Source: Atopobium minutum
GTDB taxonomy: Bacteria > Actinomycetota > Coriobacteriia > Coriobacteriales > Atopobiaceae
Reading direction: 5' to 3'
NCBI GenBank assembly: GCA_900105895.1
Contig: FNSH01000001.1
Coordinates: forward strand, 1,518,693 to 1,582,692
Length of the DNA stretch: 64,000 nucleotides
Of the stretch, positions 8,150 to 16,991 are shown in pieces. The position numbers and the translations under genes were made by a program. The notes below the pieces were generated by a model. That model was given only the letters and a program-made list of their open reading frames with translations, was not told the DNA's origin and did no database searches. Within the stretch, counting starts at the first letter, position 1; every line of letters starts with the position of its first letter.

Positions 8150-9880
8150 TTATCTGACGTGGCTGGCGCCTTCATTAAGCGGCGCTGCTCTCGGTAAGCC
8201 ATCTTTGTCCAAAAAGACACGATACATGATATCGTGGTCCTTTGATTGCTGCGGAAAATCTGTTCGATAATGGCTGCCACGACTTTCTGTGCGTATGCGC
8301 ATGGCAGCCACGAGCGCTTGAGCTTCCAGCAAAAGATTTTGCTGTAAAGCGCTCAGTGCTCGGCGATCATTCCACTTCTGAGGACTCAGCCGTGCTTGTT
8401 CATAGTCGCTGAGTTCGGCGTAGCTGCAAGATTTACTGTTCGCGGTTTCTTGGAGCCAGGCGAGTTTTTGTGCCGTAGCAGCAAGGGTCTCTTCGCTACG
8501 ATTAAGCACGCATGATTGTTGCATGTGCTCCCGTATACTATCGATAAACTCTTGCGCCCGTGCGCAGGCAGTGCCCTCTGTAAATTGTGTATAGGCGTTT
8601 TGACACGCTCTTATCGCATTTATATATACTGCAGAGGACCTGCCGGTGTGTTTGTTGTTTTGTGCGTATAAGCCTGCATTGCTGCCTGCGATATGACCAA
8701 ATACCAGTGCGTTTGCACTCGAGAGGCCTCCTAAGCGATCAGCCCCATGCATCCCACCACAGCTTTCTCCTGCAGCGTATAACCCTGCTGGACCACCAAT
8801 ACAGCTACCATTTTCATCTATATAGAGGCCGCCATTAGAAGCATGGGGCCAGAGGGCTATCTCCAACGTATCTTGGGGTGTAACAGCAGCTGCAGCCGCA
8901 AGCCAGTCAAAATAGGTTTTCATAAATTCGGGGATTTGTTCAGGGAGGTCATACTGCACCTTCACAGTTCCTGAGGGCTGGGCTGCAATTTCTAAATCCA
9001 ATGCGGCATCGGCAAGTCTGCTGGAAAAAGGTCCATGTTCGGATCGGGCATCCAGACAGGTAGGGGTTGCGTGTACAAGAGCGCGTCCTTCTTTGCTGTA
9101 CACCCGTGCATACTTAAAGCTTTTCTCGTTAAAGATTGCACCGCGGATGGGGGATACGATGGTGGGCATAAGCTGGATAAACTCGGCGTTTACGAGCGAA
9201 CAACCATGGTTCAGTGCAATTGCATGAGCAGAAGATAGTACTTCTGGCTGGGTAAGCGTGGGGTTAAACAGTCCGCCAAAGCCGCCTGTTGCAAGCAGGA
9301 CGGAAGGTGCATGGATAACCACAGGCTTGTGGGAGGCCTGATCGTAGAGTAGAGCTCCGGTAATGTGGTTTTGGACCTCTATGAGGTCGAGTAAGCTGTG
9401 GTAGGGAAGAGTTGTAATGTGTAGCTGGTCAAACAGCTTGCTAAAGGATTGTATAAGCGCCTCATGTTCAAGACCTTGCCAGTTGCGATGCTTATGGTCA
9501 AAGCATGGCAGGTAATCGCGTTGCTGTGCGGCAGCAGCGCTTGCGCGACGCACAGAGGTGTGACAGTCATGCTCTAACCAGTCAAGAGTGGGGTTAATGG
9601 CATGTACAAAGCGGTGTACCAGTTTGTGGTTGACAACCCCACAGCCAACGGAACGGATGGTGTGCTCTAAGTCTTTCTCGTCAGCCTCATCGGTCGGACC
9701 AATTAAGCCTAGGCCCCAGGTGCCCCGGTAAAAGCTGGAGCCAGAAAAAAGGGGTCCGCAGCAGGCAAGTGCTACCTGCGCACCTGTTTGGGCGGCACGT
9801 ACAGCAGCGGTACAGCCGGCAATGCCTGACCCAATAACTACAACATCATAATAAACAACAGGGGCTATATCTGTGGGCAT
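8150..9880 (-). CDS. FAD-dependent fumarate reductase / L-aspartate oxidase-type flavoprotein
   Basis: This 576-residue flavoprotein belongs to the FrdA/SdhA/NadB superfamily. The N-terminal Rossmann motif (VVIGSGIAGCTAAV) binds FAD. The C-terminal FAD contact GLYAAGESCGGMHGADRLGG is well conserved, and a helical C-terminal domain like that of FrdA/NadB follows. There is no signal peptide or heme motif, so it is cytoplasmic. The start at 9880 is chosen because aaagg lies 5-9 bp upstream. It converges with the alcohol dehydrogenase and is divergent from the transporter operon. No FrdB, FrdC, NadA or NadC gene is nearby, so the substrate (fumarate, aspartate or another enoate) cannot be decided. 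Confidence 0.82.
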   Translation of the reverse strand: MPTDIAPVVYYDVVVIGSGIAGCTAAVRAAQTGAQVALACCGPLFSGSSFYRGTWGLGLIGPTDEADEKDLEHTIRSVGCGVVNHKLVHRFVHAINPTLDWLEHDCHTSVRRASAAAAQQRDYLPCFDHKHRNWQGLEHEALIQSFSKLFDQLHITTLPYHSLLDLIEVQNHITGALLYDQASHKPVVIHAPSVLLATGGFGGLFNPTLTQPEVLSSAHAIALNHGCSLVNAEFIQLMPTIVSPIRGAIFNEKSFKYARVYSKEGRALVHATPTCLDARSEHGPFSSRLADAALDLEIAAQPSGTVKVQYDLPEQIPEFMKTYFDWLAAAAAVTPQDTLEIALWPHASNGGLYIDENGSCIGGPAGLYAAGESCGGMHGADRLGGLSSANALVFGHIAGSNAGLYAQNNKHTGRSSAVYINAIRACQNAYTQFTEGTACARAQEFIDSIREHMQQSCVLNRSEETLAATAQKLAWLQETANSKSCSYAELSDYEQARLSPQKWNDRRALSALQQNLLLEAQALVAAMRIRTESRGSHYRTDFPQQSKDHDIMYRVFLDKDGLPRAAPLNEGASHVR

Positions 9881-10399
9881 AAAGTATCCTTTATCTATTT
9901 GGTAACCAAGGTATAGTGTAATGCAGTATTGAAACACCGCTTTGTTGTAGTAGTGACAAGAGCAGTGATATGCCACTATAACAATGTGCTATTGTGCTAG
10001 CGATATACCAGTTATCGTTTGTTTTGAGCAAACTCAGGAGATATGTGCAAAAAAATTATCTATTTGTAAGAATTATTGCAAACAATGAGCACTAGTTTGT
10101 AGACAACTTTTTTATAAGCAATAAATTTGAGATAAAGTGATATGCCAGTTTGACCGGAAAAAAGAACGATATTTTCGCCGTTTAGTCAAGAATTTTTATT
10201 TTTTATGCCATGTATCGAATGATTTAGCCCGTTCAGCGATTATTCATCTAACAGTTGGTGTATCAGTTGGCATTTCTCAATACTATTAACGCAAGTACTA
10301 GTAAAGATGCTAGTAAGAAAGTGTATGGCACGTTGCAAGGTTTACCTATGCGCGTGGCACAACGCCTCGCGCGTCGTACTCGAGATTGGAGATCGAGAG
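9881..10399. promoter_or_regulatory. Divergent intergenic region with three related 12-bp elements
   Basis: This 519-bp A/T-rich region separates the leftward flavoprotein from the rightward transporter operon and must hold both promoters. Three similar sequences occur on the plus strand: TGATATGCCACT at 9966-9977, CGATATACCAGT at 10001-10012 and TGATATGCCAGT at 10138-10149. They may be binding sites of a common regulator. No convincing protein-coding frame or structured RNA was seen. Confidence 0.45.
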
Positions 10400-11971
10400 A
10401 TGCTTCACAACGCTGGTATGACTCGTCGTTCGTTTATTGGCGCAACTTCTACGGCTGCTGCCTTCTTGGGCTTGGGCTTGGTAGGTTGCGGTGGCGAGAA
10501 GAAGTCCTCGGAAGAGGTCAAGGCAAATACCGATGCCACTATTGCTATTGCTAACGCTTACAAGACCAAGAACTTCCATCCATCCAATACCTCTTCTGCA
10601 TTGGCCTGTGGTACTAACTGGCATGTTGTAGAGGGCCTGTATGGCTTTGATTACAGTGATTACTCTGTTCATAAGGAGCTTGCTGCCGAGGATGAGCCTA
10701 CCAAGGTAGACGATACCACCTTTGAGATTTCTCTTCGTAAGGATGCTAAATTCTCCGATGGCACCGCTGTAACCGCAGATGATGTTGTGAAGTCCTTTGA
10801 GCGTTGCACTGCTGAGGGCAACATCTATATCCCCATGCTGTCTCCCATTGCTTCTATTGAGAAAAAGGATGATACGACCGTAACCGTAAAGACGGCCTAT
10901 CCCTTCTCTTTGCTTAAGCAGCGCCTGACCATTATTCGTATCGTTCCTGCTTCTATGGATGATGACACCCTTACCAACAAGCCCATTGGTTCTGGTCCTT
11001 GGGCATACGATAAGGTCGACGGTGAGGTACAGGTTACCGCTAAGCCCAATGAGTATTACAACGGTGACCTCAAGGCTGGCGCTGGTATGATGCAGTGGGA
11101 TGTCCAGGTAGACGCTACTGCTCGTAAGACCGCCTTTAATGAGGGTACCGACATGATCATGGAGTCCGTACCTGCAGAGGACGTAGACAGCCTTAAATCC
11201 GCTGGCGCTAAGATTGATACCGTACAGGGCTTCGGTCTGGTATTTATGATGCTTAATGCAACCAAGGCTCCCTTTGACAACGTAAAGGTACGTCAGGCTT
11301 GCCGCTATGCTCTTGACGTAGACAAGATGATTGCCAATACCTTCTCTGGTCAAGCAGCAGCAGTAACCAGCTATTTGCCCGAGAATCACGCTAACTATCA
11401 CAAGTCAGCTACGGTCTATACGCATGATGTGGACAAGGCAAAGGCATTGCTTTCCGAGGCTGGTTATACTCCTGGCAAGATTACCCTTTCCACCACGGAT
11501 GCAGACTTCGTAGTTTCCATGTCTGCACAGGTACAGCAGGATCTTGAGGCCATTGGCTTTACCGTAGAGATCCAGAAGAACCAGTCTGCTGCTATGTACT
11601 CTGCAATCGACCAGGATCCTAAGAGCTACGACGTTGTTCTTGCCCCTGGCGATCCTTCCTGCTTCGGTAATGACCCAGACCTGCTTATGAACTGGTTCTA
11701 TGGCGACAACACCTGGACCCAGAAGCGCACCGAGTGGGCTGGCGATCCTAAGTGCAAGGAGCTTCAGGAGCTTATGGCTCAGGCTGTTACCAAGGAAGGC
11801 TCTGAGCAGCAAGATATTTGGAACCAGTGCTTTGACCTTATCGCTGAGTACGCTCCTTTGTATCCTGTGGTACACAAGCAGGTTAATACTGCATACTACG
11901 AGGATAAGATCGCGGACTTCAAGGGTATTGGTACCACGGGTGTCTATGCAGTTGGTGCCAAGGCTAAATAG
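10400..11971 (+). CDS. Peptide-family ABC transporter substrate-binding lipoprotein (SatA-like)
   Basis: This 523-residue family-5 solute-binding protein is exported by Tat and lipid-anchored. The N-terminus has TRRSFIGATSTAAAFLGLGL followed by the lipobox cysteine in VGCGG. Start 10400 is chosen because ggag lies 8 bp upstream; ATG 10418, just before the twin arginines, is an alternative. The body carries the family-5 pattern of binding proteins for peptides, nickel and, in some bacteria, sialic acid. Genes for the permeases and ATPases follow, with a terminator hairpin between, so the binding protein is probably made in excess over the membrane parts. Confidence 0.88.
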   Translation: MLHNAGMTRRSFIGATSTAAAFLGLGLVGCGGEKKSSEEVKANTDATIAIANAYKTKNFHPSNTSSALACGTNWHVVEGLYGFDYSDYSVHKELAAEDEPTKVDDTTFEISLRKDAKFSDGTAVTADDVVKSFERCTAEGNIYIPMLSPIASIEKKDDTTVTVKTAYPFSLLKQRLTIIRIVPASMDDDTLTNKPIGSGPWAYDKVDGEVQVTAKPNEYYNGDLKAGAGMMQWDVQVDATARKTAFNEGTDMIMESVPAEDVDSLKSAGAKIDTVQGFGLVFMMLNATKAPFDNVKVRQACRYALDVDKMIANTFSGQAAAVTSYLPENHANYHKSATVYTHDVDKAKALLSEAGYTPGKITLSTTDADFVVSMSAQVQQDLEAIGFTVEIQKNQSAAMYSAIDQDPKSYDVVLAPGDPSCFGNDPDLLMNWFYGDNTWTQKRTEWAGDPKCKELQELMAQAVTKEGSEQQDIWNQCFDLIAEYAPLYPVVHKQVNTAYYEDKIADFKGIGTTGVYAVGAKAK

Positions 11972-12030
11972 TCAACCAAAGGTATATGGTTACAGGCGCC
12001 TAGCTTGTCGTAAAGTTTTTTGATAAAAGG

Positions 12031-12066
12031 AGGTCTCGAGAACCACGAGGTACTCGAGACCTTTTT
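12031..12066 (+). terminator. Hairpin with T-run between binding protein and permease genes
   Basis: A perfect 10-bp stem, AGGTCTCGAG with CTCGAGACCT, encloses a 12-base loop and is followed by TTTTT. It would partly stop transcription after the binding-protein gene, giving more binding protein than permease. Confidence 0.85.
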
Positions 12067-12099
12067 ATGAAAGGCACGAAAAGAGAGAGGAGCAGCACA

Positions 12100-13050
12100 G
12101 TGAGTAATCTTCTGAGACTCATTGGGCGAAGGATTGTAGCTTTGCCCTTTATGGTTCTCGGGGCAACGTTTCTGGTGTTTGTTCTCATGTCGTTCTCTCC
12201 AATAGATCCTGCGTATTCGCAGTTAGGAGAAAACGTTACACCTGACGCGGTGGCCCAGTATCATGCAGTGCATGGTCTCGATGATCCGCTGCCCATTCGG
12301 TACGTTCGCTATATGGGAGGTTTTTTACAGGGAGATCTTGGTACCTATGGCATAAACAATGCTTCGGTTAATGCTAAGATTTCCGATGCCTTGCCCATTA
12401 CCATGCAGCTCACGTTTTTGGGTCTTACCATTGGTGCTGTTTGGGCATTTATTTTGGGCATTATTGCTGCTTTGTATAGAGATCGTTGGCCGGATCAACT
12501 CATTCGTGTCATTTCGATTCTGTCACTGGCTACACCTTCGTTCTGGCTTGCCGTCCTGCTCATTTTGCTGTTCTCTGCCAATCTGCATACATTGCCTGCA
12601 TCTGGTCCTTTGCCCGCGCTGTTTAGCTTTGGTTGGTGGCGTCGCATGATTATGCCCGCTCTTGCTCTGGGCACTCCTTTATCTGGTCAGCTCACGCGTG
12701 TTATTCGTACGGCAATGGTAGAAGAGCTGGATAAAGATTATGTACGTACCGCTATTGGTGCCGGTATTCCTAAACGCGTTGTTGTTGCAAAAAATGTTTT
12801 GCGCAATGCCCTTATCACTCCGGTAACCACCCTTGGCATGAAGATTGGTTATCTGCTTGGTGGCGCCGTAGTCATTGAGGTTATTTTTGCCCTTCCTGGC
12901 ATGGGTACGGCAATTACTACAGGTATTCAGGGTAACGAGCCCAATTTGGTACAGGGTGTTGTTATTGTTGTTGCCCTGTCGTTTATCATCATTAACATTG
13001 TGGTTGACATGCTCTACATCCTTATCAACCCCAGGATAAGGACGGTGTAA
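12100..13050 (+). CDS. ABC transporter permease, DppB/OppB family
   Basis: This 316-residue inner-membrane permease has the standard layout of one N-terminal membrane helix (about residues 10-33), a large loop and five further helices. It carries the EAA-type signature near TAIGAGIPKRVVVAKNVLRNAL. GTG 12100 is chosen as start because a strong site (gagagg) precedes it; the earlier ATG 12067 lies inside the terminator T-run. It ends 2 bp before the next gene, so the two are tightly coupled. Confidence 0.88.
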   Translation: MSNLLRLIGRRIVALPFMVLGATFLVFVLMSFSPIDPAYSQLGENVTPDAVAQYHAVHGLDDPLPIRYVRYMGGFLQGDLGTYGINNASVNAKISDALPITMQLTFLGLTIGAVWAFILGIIAALYRDRWPDQLIRVISILSLATPSFWLAVLLILLFSANLHTLPASGPLPALFSFGWWRRMIMPALALGTPLSGQLTRVIRTAMVEELDKDYVRTAIGAGIPKRVVVAKNVLRNALITPVTTLGMKIGYLLGGAVVIEVIFALPGMGTAITTGIQGNEPNLVQGVVIVVALSFIIINIVVDMLYILINPRIRTV

Positions 13051-13052
13051 TC

Positions 13053-15065
13053 ATGCGTAAAAATCAAGCCGCTGCAGTGGAAGAGGCAGTCCATAAGAAA
13101 GCAAAGTTTGCTGGCTTTAAGCGTATGAGTACCGCCTCTAAGATTTCTTTGGCAGTACTTGTTCTGGTTGCTCTGAGCGCGATCTTTGCTTCGATCATTG
13201 CACCTCATGATCCCTTTGAGATCTTTATAGCACGCCAAGCTCCTTCTCCAAGCTTCTTGTTTGGTACTGACGATAAGGGCCGTGATGTTTTGTCTCGTAT
13301 TTTGTACGGCGGTCGTTTCTCGTTGGTTATTGGCTTTAGTGCAACCGGTGTTGCTCTGATAATTGGTTCCATCCTTGGTTCTCTTGCAGCTGTTTCTCGT
13401 AAGTGGATCTCTGAGTTCATCATGCGTATCTTGGACGTCGTTATGTCGTTCCCCGGTATTGCATTGGCAGCCGTTTTTGTATCCATTTTGGGCAACAGCA
13501 TGCCTGGCATCATTTTTTCTATTGGCTTTATGTATATTCCTCAGATTGCTCGCTTGGTGCGTGCAAATATCGTGAGCGAGTATGGTGAAGATTACGTTCG
13601 TGCCGTTGTGGTATCCGGTGCGCGTGCACCTTGGATTTTGTGGCGCCACGTTATGCGTAATTGCATTGCTCCCATTATGGTATATGCCGTAACCCTGGTT
13701 GCGGATGCCATTATCTTTGAGGCTTCTCTTACCTTCATTTCTGCTGGTATCCAGGAGCCTACTCCCACCTGGGGTAATATCATTGCAGATGCTCGTGCTG
13801 GTGTTTTGGCCGGTCGCTGGTGGCAGGCAATGTATCCTGGCCTGGCAATCATGATTACCTGCCTGTGCCTCAATATCCTGTCTGAGGGTATTACGGATGC
13901 CTTAGTAGCCGCTCCTTCTGCGCCAGTGGAGGATCATGATCCCGAGGCAGTACGTGAGGCAGACCGTCTGGTTGCAGATCCAGTAGCGGCCTATGCTGCC
14001 CAAGCTGAGTCTCTCAACAAATCCCTCACAGCGCTTGCTGCAGTAGAAGGGGCACGTACGGATCGTCATGTACCTGACTATACGGTTGCACCCTTGCTGC
14101 AAGTAAAGGATTTGTGCATTAAGTTCCCACGTCATGGTGATGTTAACGTCGTGGACCATGTAAGCTTTAACGTACGTCCTGGTCAGACCATGGGTTTGGT
14201 AGGCGAGTCTGGCTGCGGTAAGTCTATTACCTCTCTTACCATCATGGGGCTTATCGACAGCCGTGCCCAACTTTCGGGTGAGGTGCTGTATGAGGGCAAG
14301 GACTTGCTCAAGATGTCCGATAAGCAGCGCAATGACCTTCGTGGGCATGAGATTGCAATGGTATATCAGGATGCTTTGAGCTCCCTTAACCCCTCCATGC
14401 TCATTAAGTCTCAGATGAAGCAGCTTACCGATCGTGGTGGTACGCGCTCTGCTGAGGAACTGCTTACGTTGGTAGGTCTGGATCCTAAGCGTGTCTTGGA
14501 AAGCTATCCTCATGAGCTATCCGGTGGTCAGCGTCAGCGTGTTTTGATTGCTATGGCACTAACGCGCGATCCTAAGTTGGTTATCTGCGACGAGCCCACT
14601 ACCGCTTTGGATGTAACCGTTCAAAAGCAGGTTATTAAGCTCCTCAATGAGCTGCAGGCTAAACTTGGCTTTGCCATGATCTTTGTATCGCACGATTTAG
14701 CGCTGGTAGCTGAGGTGGCATGCGATATTACCGTTATGTATGCCGGACAGGTGATTGAGCAGGCTCCCACTAAGGAACTTCTCACCAACCCCATTCACGA
14801 GTATACGCGCGGTCTTTTGGGTTCGGTTATTTCTATCGAAGGCGGTGCCGGTCGTTTGCACCAGGTTCCTGGTACCGTACCCAGTCCTCAAGATTTTGCT
14901 CCGGGCGATCGCTTTGCTCCCCGTTCAAGCCATCCTGAGGTTGGTATTGATACCCATCCAGTTCTGAAAGAGATTCCTGGTACGCATCACGTAGTTGCCG
15001 AGCTGCCTGACGAGGCTCTTGCAGAGGCAGGACTTACTTCGTTTCTTGCAGGAGGTGCGGCATGA
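13053..15065 (+). CDS. ABC transporter permease-ATPase fusion (DppC-DppD fusion, SatC-like)
   Basis: This 670-residue protein joins two subunits that are usually separate. Residues 1 to about 295 are a DppC-type permease with six helices and an EAA loop (VVVSGARAPWILWRHVMRN). After a 40-residue linker, residues 350 to about 600 form an ABC ATPase with Walker A GESGCGKS, signature LSGGQRQR and Walker B LVICDEP. The C-terminal region that in OppD carries a cysteine cluster has none here (GDRFAPRSS in place of GCxFxPRC). Fusions of this kind are known to me in some sialic-acid (Sat) type importers. The gene overlaps the next ATPase by 4 bp. Confidence 0.88.
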   Translation: MRKNQAAAVEEAVHKKAKFAGFKRMSTASKISLAVLVLVALSAIFASIIAPHDPFEIFIARQAPSPSFLFGTDDKGRDVLSRILYGGRFSLVIGFSATGVALIIGSILGSLAAVSRKWISEFIMRILDVVMSFPGIALAAVFVSILGNSMPGIIFSIGFMYIPQIARLVRANIVSEYGEDYVRAVVVSGARAPWILWRHVMRNCIAPIMVYAVTLVADAIIFEASLTFISAGIQEPTPTWGNIIADARAGVLAGRWWQAMYPGLAIMITCLCLNILSEGITDALVAAPSAPVEDHDPEAVREADRLVADPVAAYAAQAESLNKSLTALAAVEGARTDRHVPDYTVAPLLQVKDLCIKFPRHGDVNVVDHVSFNVRPGQTMGLVGESGCGKSITSLTIMGLIDSRAQLSGEVLYEGKDLLKMSDKQRNDLRGHEIAMVYQDALSSLNPSMLIKSQMKQLTDRGGTRSAEELLTLVGLDPKRVLESYPHELSGGQRQRVLIAMALTRDPKLVICDEPTTALDVTVQKQVIKLLNELQAKLGFAMIFVSHDLALVAEVACDITVMYAGQVIEQAPTKELLTNPIHEYTRGLLGSVISIEGGAGRLHQVPGTVPSPQDFAPGDRFAPRSSHPEVGIDTHPVLKEIPGTHHVVAELPDEALAEAGLTSFLAGGAA

Positions 15066-15928
15066 GTGGTACAACTGTCCAGAAAAACATGCCAGTAACT
15101 ATTGATGACGGCACCATTAACGGTGTGACCCCCATCATTTACTTGGATGATGTACACGTTACGTTCCGTACCCGTACGGGCTCTCTTTTGCATCCCAATC
15201 TGGTTCATGCAGTGCAGGGCGTAACCTTGCGCCTTATGCCTGGCAAGACCTTGGGAATTGTAGGTGAGTCTGGCTGCGGTAAGTCTACGACTGCAAACGT
15301 TATGTGCGGTTTGCAAGCACCTACCTCTGGTCATGTTTTCTTTAAAGGAAACGATGTAACCAAGCGCACTGCTGCGGATCGTCTTAAGATTGGTCGCGTT
15401 ATCTCGGTTGTGTTCCAAGACCCAGCAACGGCGCTCAATGCACGCATGTCCGTGCATGATCAGCTGCTCGATCCTATGCTGGTGCACAGTGTGCTCACAC
15501 CGGTTGAGCGTGAGCGTCGTATTAGAGATCTTATCGGCATGGTTGGTTTGCCTTCCAGCTCTTTGGAAGCTTTGCCAGGTCAGCTGTCTGGTGGACAGCG
15601 CCAGCGCGTTGCTATTGCTCGTGCTTTGGCCATTGGTCCTGACGCTATCATTGCAGATGAGCCTACGTCTGCACTGGACGTTTCTGTTCGTGCTCAGATT
15701 TTGAATCTGCTTACGGATCTTAAGCGTGACCTGGGTCTTGCCATGGTCTTTATCAGCCATGACATCCAGACCGTTCGGTATATCTCTGATGAGATCATGG
15801 TTATGAATGGCGGCAAGGTTGTAGAGCACGGTCCTGCAAAGGACATCTTTGAGAAACCGCAAGATGATTACACCAAGCTTTTGTTGGGTGCTGCTCCTTC
15901 ACTGCTTCATCCCAAACTTGGTCAGTAG
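15062..15928 (+). CDS. ABC transporter ATPase, DppF/OppF type
   Basis: This 288-residue ATP-binding subunit pairs with the ATPase half of the preceding fusion. Walker [11 protein letters not shown], signature LSGGQRQRVA and Walker B AIIADEPTSALD are intact. It lacks the usual C-terminal oligopeptide extension and stops soon after the ATPase core. ATGA overlap with the upstream gene shows translational coupling. A strong terminator follows. Confidence 0.9.
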   Translation: MSGTTVQKNMPVTIDDGTINGVTPIIYLDDVHVTFRTRTGSLLHPNLVHAVQGVTLRLMPGKTLGIVGESGCGKSTTANVMCGLQAPTSGHVFFKGNDVTKRTAADRLKIGRVISVVFQDPATALNARMSVHDQLLDPMLVHSVLTPVERERRIRDLIGMVGLPSSSLEALPGQLSGGQRQRVAIARALAIGPDAIIADEPTSALDVSVRAQILNLLTDLKRDLGLAMVFISHDIQTVRYISDEIMVMNGGKVVEHGPAKDIFEKPQDDYTKLLLGAAPSLLHPKLGQ

Positions 15929-15951
15929 TTACAGCAAGCGATAATACCTTT

Positions 15952-15982
15952 GATGCCCCGTGTATATGCGGGGCATCTTTCT
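15952..15982 (+). terminator. Rho-independent terminator after the transporter operon
   Basis: Inverted repeat GATGCCCCG / CGGGGCATC with an 8-base loop, followed by TTTCT. It separates the transporter genes from the esterase genes, though read-through is possible because the next genes follow closely. Confidence 0.85.
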
Positions 15983-16007
15983 AGAACATCATATGGAAGT
16001 TTTGGTA

Positions 16008-16991
16008 ATGCCTACCTTTTTAGAACAACAACATGCTCTTGAAGCATATACAGGGACTAATCCCATTCCAGCAGATTTTGATGAGTTTTGGGCAAAGCGT
16101 ATGGATGAGGCAGATGCTGTGAGCTTGCACTATACGCTTGACCCCGCCGAGGTAGATTCCTATCCAAGCTGTGAGTTTTATAACTTGTGGTTTGAGGGCA
16201 TGGGTGGCGCGCGCCTGTATGCGCGTTTTTTGCGGCCGCACTCTCAGAACCCTCTGCCCGTGGTACTGCGTTTTCATGGCTATCCGGGGCGTACGCGCAG
16301 TTGGTTAGAAAACTGCTCATTTGCAGGAATGGGTTTTGCAACCATTACTATGGACAATCCTGGTCAGGGTGGCCGCAGTCAAGATTTGGGCGGCTACACA
16401 GGTACAACGGTTGCTGGCCATTTAGTGGCTGGGCTTGATGGCCCTGCAAAAGATATGTATTACGTACGCCTACATCAAAACATTCGCATCCTTTGTCGCA
16501 TTGTCAAAGAGCTTGAGGGCTTGGATGCCAGCAATGTGCAGGTATATGGTGATTCACAGGGGGGAGGCGTAGGGATTGCAACCTGTGCACTCAATGCGGA
16601 TCTCATTAAGCGAGCGGCCATTCTCTATCCATTTTTGTCTGATTTCCAAAAAGTGTGCGAGCTCGGAGCAGACCAAATTGCCTATGAGGGCTTGCGCTAT
16701 TATGCTCGTTGGTTCGATGCTACCGCAACCCATGTTCAAGAGAAATTTACTCGGCTCGGATATATTGATTCGCTGTCCTTTGCCCATTTAGTTAAAGCAG
16801 AAGTGCTTTTTGGTACCGGTCTTGCCGATGAGGTATGCCCGCTTCCTACACAGTATGCGGTGTATAACACTATGACCTGTCCTAAACAGCATGTGCTCTT
16901 TCCTGAGTTTGGGCACGAGGAAATCCCTGCTTTTGATGACATGGTTATCAACTTCTTTTGCAAAGGGGGTTTGGACATATGCGGTCAGTAG
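16008..16991 (+). CDS. Acetyl xylan esterase / cephalosporin-C deacetylase family esterase
   Basis: This 327-residue alpha/beta hydrolase is of the AXE1 type, which removes acetyl groups from carbohydrates. The triad is visible: nucleophile serine in YGDSQGGG, aspartate in GLADEVCP and histidine in FGHEEIP. No signal peptide is present, so it acts in the cytoplasm on an imported substrate. ATG 16008 is chosen from its ribosome site (ggaag) and from family alignment. In its setting between a sugar-type importer and NanA/NanE-like genes, O-acetyl sialic acid or another O-acetylated sugar is a reasonable substrate, but this is inferred. Confidence 0.88.
   Translation: MPTFLEQQHALEAYTGTNPIPADFDEFWAKRMDEADAVSLHYTLDPAEVDSYPSCEFYNLWFEGMGGARLYARFLRPHSQNPLPVVLRFHGYPGRTRSWLENCSFAGMGFATITMDNPGQGGRSQDLGGYTGTTVAGHLVAGLDGPAKDMYYVRLHQNIRILCRIVKELEGLDASNVQVYGDSQGGGVGIATCALNADLIKRAAILYPFLSDFQKVCELGADQIAYEGLRYYARWFDATATHVQEKFTRLGYIDSLSFAHLVKAEVLFGTGLADEVCPLPTQYAVYNTMTCPKQHVLFPEFGHEEIPAFDDMVINFFCKGGLDICGQ

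Noticed and set aside
10346..11401. A 351-residue minus-strand frame opposite the SatA-like binding-protein gene
   Set aside because: Antisense shadow of a biased gene; composition rich in Ile, Leu and Val without a membrane pattern or a credible start.
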